In this document: in pieces, positions 10,301 to 20,906 of the stretch
Numbering within the stretch: position 1 is the stretch's first letter
Layout: every line of letters begins with the position of its first letter
Assembly (NCBI GenBank): GCA_047967505.1
Contig: CM106540.1
Reading direction: 5' to 3' (one strand)
Length of the DNA: 64,000 bases
From: Dipteris shenzhenensis
Taxonomy: Eukaryota > Polypodiophyta > Polypodiopsida > Gleicheniales
Made by a program: the position numbers and the translations under genes
Notes under the pieces: model-generated
The model's input: the letters and a program-made list of their open reading frames with translations, nothing else
What the model was told of the DNA's origin: nothing
Database searches by the model: none

Positions 10301-13300
10301 TTGAGTCAAATAAAGGTTCTCAGCCTTGAGTTGTCCCTCTAAATTGAATGTATTTGGAGTCAATAAGAGGTACTCTGCCCTGGGTTGTCCCCCAAAAATG
10401 AATGTTTGGTCTTCTTCTTTGGTTGATGGTATTGACCACCCAATTCAGAGTAAGGGAGGATGACGAGTGATGGTTTGCCCTTGCCGGTCGCAAGCTCTGA
10501 CTGAGAAGTCACTATCACACGGGAGGTGTTGGATAGTTGGACTTGCTCTTTGCAGCATTGCGGTGGAGGGGGGATCGGTCTACTCTTGCGTGTTGGGTCT
10601 CACACTCTTTGCTCTGAAGGGGGGTGTTGGAGATATCATAGTCAAAGAGTGTGTTGGTGTGAAGTGTTAGTGTGTAGTACTAGGTGATCTAGTACTACTT
10701 TGTGTGTGAGTCTTGTGTGAGTGCCACGTGTCATCATGGGACTTATCCCATATGCACTAGGTGCTAGAGTGTGAGTGAGTAGCCTACATAAGGCTTGTAC
10801 TTCACTTGTCTTGATATACTTGATGAATGAATGAAAGCCTTCTTCATGTCTTGATATACCCTCCCCGCCGCTCAGCTATCCCCCTCCCTGCCGCTCAGCC
10901 CCTCCCCGCCACGCAGCCCTCCCCCTCCCTGCCGCTCAGCCCCCCCTCCACGTAGCCCTCCCCCTCCCCGCCGCTCAGCCCTCCCCCTCCCAGCCGCTCA
11001 GCCCCTCCCCACCACTCAGCCATCCCCCTCCCCGCCGCTCAGCCACACTGTGCCCCCCCCCTCCCGTAGTTCTAGTGTGCCCCCCCTCTCCTGTATCTCT
11101 ACTCTGCCCCCCTCCCGTAGCTCTACTCTACCCCCCCCCTCCCGTAGCTCCACTCTACCCCCCCCCCCCTCCCGCAGCCTCTGCACCACCTTCCCCTCCC
11201 GTAGCCTCTGCCCCACCCCCTCCCGCAGCCTCCCTGTGGTCTGAGGGCCCTTGTCTGCTGCAAGCCTTGGCTTGCCACTGGCCTTGCGCAGGCCTACGCA
11301 CCCCTACAGCAATGCTGAACAAGCTTCCCTGGAAATCGTGCACTTGAACAAGTCCTACAATGGCCCACAAACCCAAACAGTCTCCGAAGCCAATTGTGGG
11401 AAGAGATCACAAAGCGCATCTCAGGGAGTGGATTAGCAATTGACAGCCAACCAGCCTTGAAAACATCGGGTGCAATGGACACCAATGCAGTTCTTTCTCC
11501 CGCAGCCATCATCTCTACTCCAACCACTGCCTCCCCCACCACTGTACCACTCAGCCTGCCCCCCACAGGAGAGGGTCACAGTTCCTCACCCCCCACACAG
11601 CTCCCTTCTGTCTCCACCACTCTTATGTCCCCCCTTCCCCTCACCCAGCAGCCTTTCTCCACTCCTCTGCCATATACAGCCAGTCTATCGCCCACGCCCC
11701 CATAGCCATACGCCATGTCCTAGTTGGCACCCTCGCGGGTCCCACCTGAGACGATAGATTACATCTTTACGGAGCTACATCGACTACGGGATCATACTGT
11801 AGCACAAGACCAGCTTATTCAGAGCATGCGCCAGGAGATCACTCACCTCCGTCAGGAGGTTGTCTCTCTCACTGATACAGTCACAGCGGCCCCGCGCACT
11901 ACACCAGAGGTGGAGGAGCGGATCGCTACTATCCAGACTGCTATTGCGGAGACTACCAGATGGGTGGACGTTGCGAGACGGGCACCCAAAGCAGCAGTCT
12001 CAGCCACCATCGCCGAGCAGGAAGAGAGGGCTAGTAAGGCTCTCAACATCCGAGTACGAGGTATCCCCCGCGCAGATTCACTCACCCCCTTAGCGGACAC
12101 GACTGCTTTTGTGACCTCTACCCTCGGCCTCGTCGAGCATGGGATCAAGCATGGTTGGCGCATAGGACGGGACCCCACGCGCCCACAGCCACTCATCATC
12201 CGATTCAAGGATATTCAGGCTCGACTTGCAGCACTCAGGCAGCGTGCTACACTACGGAATCACCCTACTATCTTCATGGATGAGGATCTCACACCTATGC
12301 AGGTGGAAGAGCGGTGCACCCTGCTTTAGCAGCGAGATGTAGCCCGTCAGGAGGGGAAGTGGGCTGTCGTCCGAGATGGCCGCCTATTAGTTGGCCCTCG
12401 CCGCCGAGCCCCACCAGGTACTCCAGACACGGTAGCAGACTCCCCCCCCCCAAATAGGGAGACATGGTCTATGAGATTTAGACTCAGCACACAGTACCCT
12501 TGGCATGCACCATATGGAACTGTAATGGTACCCTATGGTCTGACCCTGGGAACTTCTCAGAGTCATACACTGGACGCGACATCGTTTTCTATACAGAGAC
12601 ACATGAGAGCCCCGAGCGCCCTCTCCCCTCGGTCAGTGGCTATACCTGGGAGTCAGTATTCCATGAGGAGACCAGATATACTGGGGGGGTCCGAGGGTCA
12701 GGCGGAGTTGCAGTACTCCTTCGTTCAGCGCTCACAAGCTTGACATCCGTGGTTAGACGGGATGTCCATGCCCGTTACCTATGGCTCCATTTCCGACGCC
12801 CCTCCACACGCGACCTCTTTATTGCAGTCTGCTACTTTCCGCATGAGATGTCACATTTCGCACAGATGCTTCGTGAGGATACAGGGGTATCCCCCTATCT
12901 AGATCTCTACTTAGACATTGTGGAGTTCTCCAGACGCGGAGAGGTCCTCCTAGTTGGGGATTTCAACGCAAGGACAGGTGCATGTCAGACATCACTCCTG
13001 GACTTCCACTCAGATCCGGTCCTATTACCTGAGATGGACACAGAGGACTCGGGCTTCCCCCGCTCCTCGGCTGACAGTCGCGCTCCCGTTATTGGGTATG
13101 GGCAGGCTCTTTTGGACCTTGGACGTATACATGATCTGGTCATCTACAATGGACTAGACCGGTGGCCTGCCTCCTCTGGTTTCACATGTTTCCCACATGG
13201 CGGAGGAGCCAGTGTCGTCGACTACATTCTGGGATCTCCTGCTTTGGCCCCACAGATCACTGACTTCCGCACTGCACCCTTACCCCCAGGAGCCGATCAC

Positions 13301-16300
13301 ACTTACCTGTTCTTTCATATACTTGCGTCCCCCTCCCAGCCACACCCCGCACTACACTACCTATCATGATATACACTTCGATCATAACCTCTCACCTGAT
13401 TACTCAGCCCACCTAGCCTCCCTCCTCAGACACATAGACACCATACCCTCTCTAGATCACCGAGCCACCCTTATCACCCACTCCCTTCACAATGCAGCCC
13501 GCCACATCTTTCCTTCCACTACTCGGTCCACCCGCCCTCCACCCGCTGGCTCCACCCCTTGCAACAGCTGGTATGATGACGAGTGCAAAGCATTACGCCG
13601 CACACTCCGACTCACGACCCAGCCTCACCAGGGATTATCGTCGACTAGTCCGTCGCAAGAAGCTAGCCTTCCTGCGCCAGAATGAAAATACGCTACTAAA
13701 CATTCTGTTTAGTAGTAACTCCAAGGATTTCGGGAGGAAATTCCTAGAACGCTGATCCCCCTCCCCCCTCACGGACACTTCCCTCTGGCACACCTACGCA
13801 CGCACACTCTATGATATCCCTGATCAGCCTCCTCCTGACCTCTCAGCCACCCCCCGTCCCAATTCTTGTATCCTCTTCACAACCCAGGGAGTCACCCACG
13901 CAGCGCATAAGCTTCATAACGGTCGAGCTAAGGATCATGAGGGCCTATGCACAGAGTTTGTTGCCTATGGCATCAAAACTCTAGCCCCCATCCTGGCAAC
14001 GTTGTTCAATGAAGCTGTCTGCCACGGGTTTCCCAGAGCCTGGACCCTGAACACTATCACACCCATTTACAAAGCAGGAGATCCCATGGATCCAGGGAAT
14101 TACAGGACCATCATGGTTGGACATGTTATGTCCAAGAGCTATGCATCAGTGTTAGATGGCGAGGTCAGTGCTCGCGCAGAGGTACAAGGGCTCAGGGCAT
14201 CCGGACAGGCTGGCTTCAGGGCGGATCACTCGACTTACGATCACATTTTTACACTTAGAGGGATCATTGAGGAGGCCAGACACAGGAGACAGAGAGTATA
14301 TTGTTGCTTTGTGGATTCCGCAAGGCATTCGACACCGTTCCCCGCGCCCGACTCATCAGACGTCTGCAGGAGTTAGGCTACGACTCGGTGATTATCTGGG
14401 CAGTAGTAGCTCTCTATGAGTGGGTGACGGGGCAGGTCAGGATTGGCACCAGCTGGACCCCAGAGATCACGAGCACTATCGGAGTCAAACAAGGATGTCC
14501 CTTGTCACCGACTCTATTTGGCCTCTACATCGACGAGCTCGAGACTACCATCAGGACACTCGGAGGTGCAGGCTGCTCTCTTGCGGAGGCTGTCATCCAG
14601 ATTCTCCTATACGCAGACCATGTAGTACTACTATCCTCTTCTGCTACTGGTCTTCAGCGACACCTGGATGGACTTCAGGTCTTCTGTGATACACATGACT
14701 TGAAGGTCAACCTTGGGAAAACCAAGGTGATGATCTTCAACACTTCTAGACCCGCTATGCACCGAGAGCAGTTCCTCTTCGCCGGCGACCCTGTTGAGAT
14801 AGTTGACTCTTACACATACTTGGGCGTTGTCTTCTCAGGCCCGATCTTCACGATGCGCCCGGCCATGCAGGCCAGGATCAGCCGAAGATACACCGCTCTT
14901 GCCAGGCTGGAGCGACAGTGCTACCACTCCCACTTCCAGGACCCGCGGACCAAGTCTCTCCTTTTTGATTCTTTGGTCTGTCCAGCAGGCATGTATGGTA
15001 GCCCTTGGTGGGGAGTCGACCTTTTAGACACAGAGTGGGCTCGAGTTGAGCGCCTACAGATACTGATGTTTGCTCGGATGATCCGTAGCAAACCATCGGT
15101 ACCACACCAGATCATTCTAGCAGAGTTCGGCGCCTCACCCCTACAGCTTGATGCGGCTTTTCAGGCTATCACCTATCTCCACAGAGTCAGGGATTTTGGC
15201 TCCTCCGCTGACGGTCGCCTCCGCCTACCTTGGTTAGTCCTATCCTCCTCTATGGCCTTATCCGTTGATGGGGACAAGCGATGCTGGTATAGTCGTCTTT
15301 CCAGTTGGTTCACTCGACTGGGCCTCGACTTAGACCGGTTGCCTCCTTTTTAGTACAGCCTCGATGCTCCACCATCTCCCCTCTCCCCCACTGACCAGGA
15401 GGTCAACCGGCTCATTCGAGCGGATCTGTCCCAGCTCCACACCTGGCGGACATGGTTTCTTCACTCCGAGCTTCCTGTGAAGCTCGACTTCTACCGCCGA
15501 CACTGCCTCCAGATCTTACAGGAGGGCTTCATCACACCTCCGGGTTACACATAGCTTCATCTACCACATGCGCTCCGGATCTCCCTCGGTCAGTTTAGGG
15601 TCTTGTCACATCGATTACGGATCGAGAGCGGACGCGCAGAGGGTATCCCACGAGAGGACTGCCTTTGCCCACTTTGCGACTTGCAGGAGATCGAGTCGGA
15701 GGAGCACTTTGCTTTCAGATGTCCTATCTATTATGCCATTCGAGGCCGATACCACTGCCTCTTCCGCAATGGATTCGGCTCCCTCCCACACATGCTGCAG
15801 TTCCCGGATCAGCGATGCCTAGCCGCTTTGTTACATGAGATGACTCGCCACCGAGATACCTCTCTCCGAGCACGGCGACACGAGCAGCACACACAGCGTG
15901 AGGACACCCAACGGCCTATCACTGACTTCTTTCAGTCACAAGATACCTCTTCTCAGTCTAGCCGACGACGCGGACGTGAGCGAGAGCCAGAGCCACGACA
16001 GCTGCGTCAGCGGACAGACTCACACATCCATGTCCATGACATCTCGTCTTTGCTCTCGGCCCGCCCCACTGGGGTTACCGTTGCCCTCATCCACAGGGCC
16101 ACCCGCCGCCCCCGGCGACCGAGCTCGACTAGGCCGCGGGACGTCAGAGGCCAATCATCTATCGCAGGGTTTTTTCCGACCTCCCATTTGATGGCCCCTC
16201 TATGATTGGTCTCTGACGATCACCACCTGCACATGTATACTGTATCTCCCCCCTCTGGCCCATTTTTGGTGCCCCCCCTTCTTCTTCTTTGTATCATCTG

Positions 16301-19300
16301 GAGGTAGACACATATTTTTTGTATCAGGACTAGACACACAGTCCTTCATAACCTCTTTTTTGTAGAAACGGTTGGTTTGCCCGTTTTGAGACCACCACCG
16401 TTATGCTCATTGTATCAGTTATCTTTAGTCTCATAGACCTTCACGGTTTCCCGAAGACTTTAATAAACTTTCTTTCTTTCTTTCTTTCTCTCTCTCCCTT
16501 TACCATGTTTGTAACAGTTTCGAGCAGTAGTTGGTGGTCAGCATGATCACATTTGCTTCGCAGATTCACTCAGTCCCTCGGCAGCTATCATCATCCAAAA
16601 TTTAAGCAGGAGGGAATGCCACATGCAACTCTACACTAGGGAGCAAGGTGACACACAAGCTGACCCACTTGTCGTACGTTGTGACCCCGTTGTGAGCCCT
16701 AGTCCAGGGACGAGTCAGGCAAGAGCTAAGGGGGTCCGTTCCCAATTCCCAAAGTCACAAACCACGGCGGAGCAGATTTGGTGGCTAGGGCAAAGTGTTG
16801 TGAGCTATCCACCTAGCAACAAGTTCAGAAGAGGGGAATTTCACATGCACCAGGGTCAAGCCCAGGTGGCAGTGACACTTGGCTGCCTAGCTTGCCTGAA
16901 ATGGCCCAAAAGGGCCTTGTTTTATAGGCAAGGGCCATCAACCTGGTCGGTCAAAACCGACTAGCTAGTCGATTGTGCTGGCCCAAGGTTGGCTGGTTCC
17001 CAGCCCTATATAAAGGGGCCTTCAGTCGCCCTTTTCACTCACTGAGCCTTCCTCAATTCAAGACTTAGCTCCCAGCCTCGAGCAGGGCTTCCAGCCAGCA
17101 TATGCGCGAGGTTTGGGTGTCCTATTTCCGCAGCAGAGTGCCATCTCCCGCATGTCGTAGTTAGGGGAGTGGTCTCAGCACAATAGTTTTGTATGCCGAT
17201 TTGGCAATCATGTATAAATAAAGCAGTGTATTATAGCTAGGTAAATCTCATGTGTGTCTCATGCTTGAGTTAGCCTTTATATTCATCTATTTTCTGCACA
17301 GCAAGTCTCTGCATATTACACCCACCCTCTTTCTCGAATCCCTTGTTGCATGTCAAACCCCCAATGTCCTCCACATATGGGGGCTCACAAAGTGGGCTCA
17401 CAATTGGGGAGGAGGCCTATTATCCCAATCCGTCCTCTCACCAACCCATGGTGGGCGAACACCCCCCCTTCGATGCAGATACTCCATCAGTTCCCATGGA
17501 GAAGCTCTCAGGAACATGTCGAAGGTGTCCTTGATCTCTAGTCCATGACTCCGCAGCTCTTGCTCTTCTAGGTATGGCTCCATACAATTAAACCATCATA
17601 GGCATTTCCAAGCTCCATATGAAGGGAACGACGTGCTCTGATAACTATGGCTGTTGATAGTTGGCAGGTTCATAATCAAGAATTACAGCACCATAAGTGG
17701 TTGGTGGTGCATAGAAAGAACCTGTGTACAAGGGAACACCAAGCATAGCGAACGTTGAGGGAAGGTCTAGAGAATGTCTAAGCAATGCTTAGGGAACATT
17801 CCTTGGGCCGTTCCACAGGGACTAGTCACTAAATGACAAATTCCATTATTTTTTATATGTATTCTATAGACTCCTTCACACTCAACTACTCCACCATTGG
17901 TGAAGTGGTGTTCCCGTTCTCGTTCTCGTCTCCTTGGAGTCTCGTACTTGTTTTGAAGGGGGTTGGCGTTCCACAAGGCGTCCCTCTGGGTGATTGTCAA
18001 CAGGTTTAACCACAAAGTCACCATCTCCTCGTCTTTGCAAATGTCAAGGCCATTCACATACGACCTTCTAGCGGTCGCCCTCAGATTCCTTCACCCTCAA
18101 GCACAGCACCGTCATAGGTTTAATCACAAAGTCACCATCTCCTTGTCTCTGCAAATGTCAAGGCCATCATCATACGACCTTCCAAATGTCGCCCTTAGAT
18201 TCCTTCACCCTCAACCACGCCACCGTCATTATTTAATATATATTCTATAGACTTCACCCTCAACTACTTTGCCATTGGTGATGTGGCATTCCCATTTCCA
18301 TTCCCGTCCACGTTCTCATTCCCTTGGAGTCCATTCCCATTCTAAAGGGGGTTGGCGTTCCATGGACGTCCTTGTTTCGAGTAACTGTGTCAACATGGTC
18401 AACCACAAAATCTCCAAGCTCCAAGGAAATCTTGCCATAGGCGTTGAAAGCCTCTACAATGAGGTCCAAACGAAAGCAATCTTTTGAAATCTCTTATAAA
18501 AAAATTTCAAGAAAATGTAGCTTGGAATCTCAGTCTTGTGTTGCTTGCCATTGCAGCAAGCTAGGAACCTCCTCATAGGACCCTCATCTTCAATGTCCCT
18601 TTGTGACTCTATAGGCATGCTCATCTTCATTGTCTCTGTGTGACTCTGTAGGCAGGCTCCCCCTGGTGCTACCTAGATGTTTTAAGGGCTTTACGACACT
18701 TGTCCATTGGAAAACTCGAGTGGACTGGTGGAGTGGCGTCATGGATCTCATTATATAACTGCCTTGCCCCCTTAGTCACCAAGGCTACCGACCCTCATCT
18801 AAACAAAATTAGATGTGCCCTAGCGGTGAGATATTCCAAAGCAAGCACTACCAAATCCCGTGCACTAAAGGCCAGTCCACAAGTAAAGGGAAATCGACTC
18901 CTAAACTCTTGACATGCAATAATGACATGTCCTCTTGACGAGAGTGCATTCACACAAGGAGAGCCTGTTGGAGGTCAAAATCTCCCGATGTCACCTAGAG
19001 AGAGAGGGCCTTGCTTGTGGGTGTGCCCGCGGCCCGTGAGCGAGGGTAGTGTAGAGAGAGAGGGCTTGTGTTTGTGGGTATGCCCGCCCCCGTGAGTGTA
19101 GGTTTGTGTTGCTTTCCAGTGCCTCTTGTGAGCCGATGTGGTGCCGCGGTGGCCATGGAGGTTCCAAGGAGGGGTGTGGAGGAGTGTGGCCAGAACTGCC
19201 CTGAGGGGCTGCCATGGATGTGCCCTTATAGGCACCCCAGGTGGGGGCTGGAGAGGAGAGGGTGGAGGTCAGCCACCTTGGCTGGGTATAGCCCCTATTT

Positions 19301-20906
19301 TTGGGGGGGGTTGTGCCCTTCTTATAGGGCCATGAGCAGCCCTAGTAGTGGGTCGGCCCACACATACAGGTCGGCCCTACAGCAGGGGGTCGGCCACACT
19401 CTAGACCAACTGACTAGGCAGGGTGGGCTGCCTATATATAGGCTCCCCATTCTCATTGTTCATTATCACCTGGTGGAGGAGCACTTCACTGCAGACAGCA
19501 TCTCTTGGAGGGTCTGGCAGAGGAGCAGAGCCAGCCCTGTTGTTCACCTGAGGTTCTAATGTCTATTAATAGTCATTTTTCATCATGACATGTGACGGTT
19601 AGTATCATTGGTTTGCCTCTGGCACTTGCTACATGCTAGTTGCTCATTTATTAGGTTTATCTTAGTATTTTAGTTTCTGAATGTGATATAATTTATGTGA
19701 ACTTCCTTTTTGTCACATGCAATCTTGTTATTCCAAATCTCATGCAAAGATCTCAAGAGGGCCATTCAGTGTGTATGTCCCTTTTATGTTCATGATGATA
19801 GAAACGGTCAAAATCTCTCATTGTGGTACTTGTCTTGGGCTATGTAGAATTCAAACCAGCGGGATCTGGATGGATTTGTATTTTACACAAGATCCCAAGC
19901 CTTCCCGTTGTTAGACAGAAATAAATATCACTTCTACGTCAGAGGATTCTGTGAAACTTATAGAAATCTGTTTTATCTGATAAGGATGATGATTTTACTA
20001 TAAACTGAGTAAAAAAACGTCTTGTTGAGAGCAGGGCCATGGATGCTTTGACTAAGTTACACCTATTGAGATGAGCTTGAATGCTAGATGGACCAAATGC
20101 GTTCCAGTATTCCTGTCTGTGGGGTGTCTTGAGTCATTACAGTTAAGATATTGCAACTATTTTCACATTTGTCATCATGAAAACTCAGCCGTGGATTGCA
20201 TTGCTTTCTACAGAGTCCATGGTGCATTGTTGGCCGAAATGCCTCTTATAGGAACCCGGGAACAGTACCGTCGCCAAGGCATGTGCAGGCTACTTGTTAG
20301 CGAGATTGAAAAGGTGGGGTTGCACTTATTGTGATATTCTATTTACAAGAACAGAATTTGATCTTGAAATTCCATTTTTTAAAAATCTCTGGAATTATAC
20401 AGAAGTTTTGTTCTATTATTTTGCAGACCTTATGCTCTCTCGGTGTGGGAACCTTTGTTTTACCTGCAATACCTGAACTCTTGGAGACGTGGACACATGC
20501 TTTCGGTTTTCAACCATTGGATTCTTTGCAAAGGCTTGAATATAGAAATCTGAACATGATGGTATTTCCAGGAACACAGTTGCTGCAGAAAGCTCTCCCA
20601 GGAAGTGTGACAGCTGACATCGTGCAAGGAGAAACTCGGTTTGTACAGATGTCAGATCTAAGTCCTCAGCTTCTGCAAAACGTTTCAACATCAGCAGAAA
20701 TTCCCTGTATAAGGTTAGATATCTCTATAAGCTCTTATGGTGCTGTAGAATGCAGGCTGCATGTCTGTTGTCCAGTGGAGTATGCTACTTGCAGATTGGG
20801 TCTGCATGCTTCAGAACCTGAAATAGATTTAAGGGTGCAGACTTGTACCCAAGGGCAATGGCTAGAAGAGAGTTCATGTGAACAGTTGCGAGTGTACCTC
20901 CTCTGA
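7315..20906 (+). CDS. IDM1-like PHD/GNAT acetyltransferase, 3' three exons (partial)
   Basis: Three exons join in phase: 7315-7401, 20214-20313 and 20427-20906. The first follows 'tgtatgtag' and ends ATAAG before GTAGAA. The second follows 'ctttctacag' and ends before GTGGGG. The third follows 'attttgcag' and ends with TGA. The joined protein runs through [57 protein letters not shown] and NMMVFPGT. That order is the GNAT domain of plant nuclear proteins such as Arabidopsis IDM1, which acetylate histone H3 and help recruit DNA demethylation. YRRQGMC is the acetyl-CoA-binding motif. The PHD fingers and the start codon are missing and presumably lie upstream of the window. Intron 1 is 12.8 kb and full of retroelements. 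A C-terminal tail of about 100 residues after the GNAT core has no domain I recognise. All seen exons are open. Confidence 0.85.
7402..9216. other. First part of the long IDM1-like intron, no gene
   Basis: The part to about 8300 is AT-rich with no recognised coding. At 8315-8614 there is an open plus-strand frame of 99 codons without known similarity. From about 8790 the DNA becomes GC-richer and shows LTR-like features ('gttatatagg' near 8831), probably an older LTR fragment next to the element that starts at 9217. Confidence 0.5.
9217..9690 (+). repeat. 5' LTR
   Basis: It starts TGTCACATGC and ends GTTACA directly before the primer-binding site. It contains a likely polyadenylation signal AATAAA at 9587-9592. 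Where the right LTR has TATATAAA, this copy reads 'cctaataaagg' (9384 onward), so the TATA box is lost by a small deletion. Confidence 0.8.
9692..9703 (+). promoter_or_regulatory. Primer-binding site for initiator Met-tRNA
   Basis: TGGTATCAGAGC lies two bases after the end of the left LTR (9690). It is the standard plant retrotransposon primer site, complementary to the 3' end of initiator Met-tRNA. It sets the boundary of the left LTR and the plus-strand orientation of the element. Confidence 0.9.
9890..10276 (+). CDS. Unrecognised 128-codon frame inside the LTR element
   Basis: This open frame lies just after the primer-binding site, where gag would start. The first half crosses a poly-G run (about 9945) and reads like non-coding sequence. 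The second half is polar and acidic, ending in a segment with LFLDDEDPF. No zinc knuckle or other gag motif is visible. It may be a remnant of gag or spurious. I assign no function. Confidence 0.25.
   Translation: MGQLSSSPVCVYTLRGKVGGGDFFPLAVIIAAVDGPSSLPSWTLSSRAALRQAFREQDHLLEQNLLFSEQPEQVQTSQRNKRRIMPIFWQKTKLNLKSPPPEEIHAAIAEVHGLFLDDEDPFNQGWAF
10625..10859 (+). repeat. Partial LTR of another element, cut by LINE A
   Basis: A purine-rich tract 'gaagggggg' is followed at 10625 by TGTTGGAGATATC, the usual junction of a polypurine tract with a Copia-type 3' LTR. The sequence runs to about 10859, where the C-rich start of LINE A begins. The end of the LTR may continue on the far side near 16500, but I could not prove that. 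Confidence 0.45.
10861..11230 (+). repeat. C-rich tandem repeats in the LINE A leader
   Basis: Two repeat types follow one another. The first, around 'cccgccgctcagc' (10861-11045), recurs about eight times with small changes. The second, around 'cctcccgtagctctac' (11055-11230), recurs about six times. The plus strand is strongly cytosine-rich. The position at the 5' end of a LINE suggests a repeat-built promoter or leader, as known for some animal L1 elements (inference). Confidence 0.65.
11724..12440 (+). pseudogene. LINE A ORF1 protein, L1-ORF1p-like
   Basis: A coiled coil (about residues 8-55, heptads around LHRLRDH and [11 protein letters not shown]) is followed by an RNA-binding-like part starting NIRVRGIPR. 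Then comes PLIIRFKD with a basic segment, and [12 protein letters not shown]. This order mirrors vertebrate L1 ORF1p (coiled coil, RRM-like domain, C-terminal domain of the Transposase_22 family). ORF1p binds the element's RNA as a trimer. A TAG at 12327-12329 interrupts the frame. The reading continues after it ([11 protein letters not shown] and on) to about 12440, which fits the rest of the C-terminal domain. Plant LINEs more often have an ORF1 with a CCHC knuckle, as LINE B does. The assignment rests on motif order, not on a search. Confidence 0.65.
12500..16205 (+). pseudogene. LINE A ORF2: endonuclease, reverse transcriptase, Cys/His tail
   Basis: The APE-type endonuclease (12500-13369) shows WNCNG, TETHE, VGDFNAR and ADH. 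Frame changes follow near 13350 and 13620, with a TGA at 13753-13755. The reverse transcriptase spans about 13756-15353 with another frame change near 14320. Visible motifs are [30 protein letters not shown] and [10 protein letters not shown]. The second catalytic aspartate of the YADD box is histidine (14619-14621). The frame goes on to 16205 through TAG codons at 15351 and 15552. It ends with a Cys/His motif (CLCPLCD, then EEHFAFRC) at about 15658-15725. The frameshifts and the altered active site rule out activity. Confidence 0.85.
16499..16838 (+). other. 3' internal part of the LTR element with polypurine tracts
   Basis: No coding sequence is visible. There are two purine-rich runs before a CACATGCA motif: 'gcaggagggaatgccacatg' near 16608 and 'agaagaggggaat' at 16827-16839. 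The second directly precedes the right LTR and is the likely polypurine tract. The first may mark an older LTR start. Confidence 0.5.
16839..17320 (+). repeat. 3' LTR with intact TATA box
   Basis: It matches the left LTR over its whole length with scattered substitutions and small indels. It keeps TATATAAA at 17007-17014 and the AATAAA signal near 17217. It ends TTACA at 17320. Confidence 0.8.
17321..20213. other. Rest of the long intron, with degenerate repeats
   Basis: No gene is recognised. Two blocks starting near 17845 and 18230 resemble each other ('tattctatagact' followed later by 'gggggttggcgttcca'), so this is a direct duplication of about 390 bp. Near 18996 and 19055 a motif of about 58 bp ('gagagagagggc' then 'tgtgggt' and 'tgcccgc') occurs twice. 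Around 19430 'cctatatatagg' suggests another LTR-type promoter. Confidence 0.5.
18003..18230 (+). repeat. Tandem duplication, 114-bp unit
   Basis: Two adjacent copies start at 18003 and 18117. Each begins 'ggttta' plus 'cacaaagtcaccatctcc' and ends with 'caccgtcat'. They differ at several positions, so the duplication is not recent. It lies within the larger direct duplication of this region. Confidence 0.8.

Larger units (their letters stand above)
10860..16498 (+). mobile_element. LINE A, non-LTR retrotransposon with two ORFs
   Basis: The order is: a C-rich tandem-repeat leader (10861-11230), ORF1 with coiled coil (11724 to about 12440), and ORF2 with endonuclease, reverse transcriptase and a C-terminal Cys/His motif (12500-16205). 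The 3' end carries AATAAA at 16462-16467 and a (TTTC)n tail at about 16470-16490. It sits inside the LTR element in the same orientation as the host gene. Several frameshifts and stops make it inactive. I did not find a convincing target duplication. Confidence 0.85.
9217..17320 (+). mobile_element. LTR retrotransposon, apparently non-autonomous, in an intron
   Basis: Two direct repeats of about 475-480 bp flank the element: 9217-9690 and 16839-17320. They share a start (TGTCACATGCA, with TTTCACATGCA in the right copy), the body and the end (TTACA). A primer-binding site follows the left copy and a purine-rich tract precedes the right one. No gag-pol reading of its own is visible. The only reverse transcriptase inside belongs to the inserted LINE A. 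It is therefore probably a TRIM/LARD-like non-autonomous element. I found no matching 5-bp target duplication (ccggc versus cccac), so one edge may be off or the element may have recombined. Confidence 0.75.
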
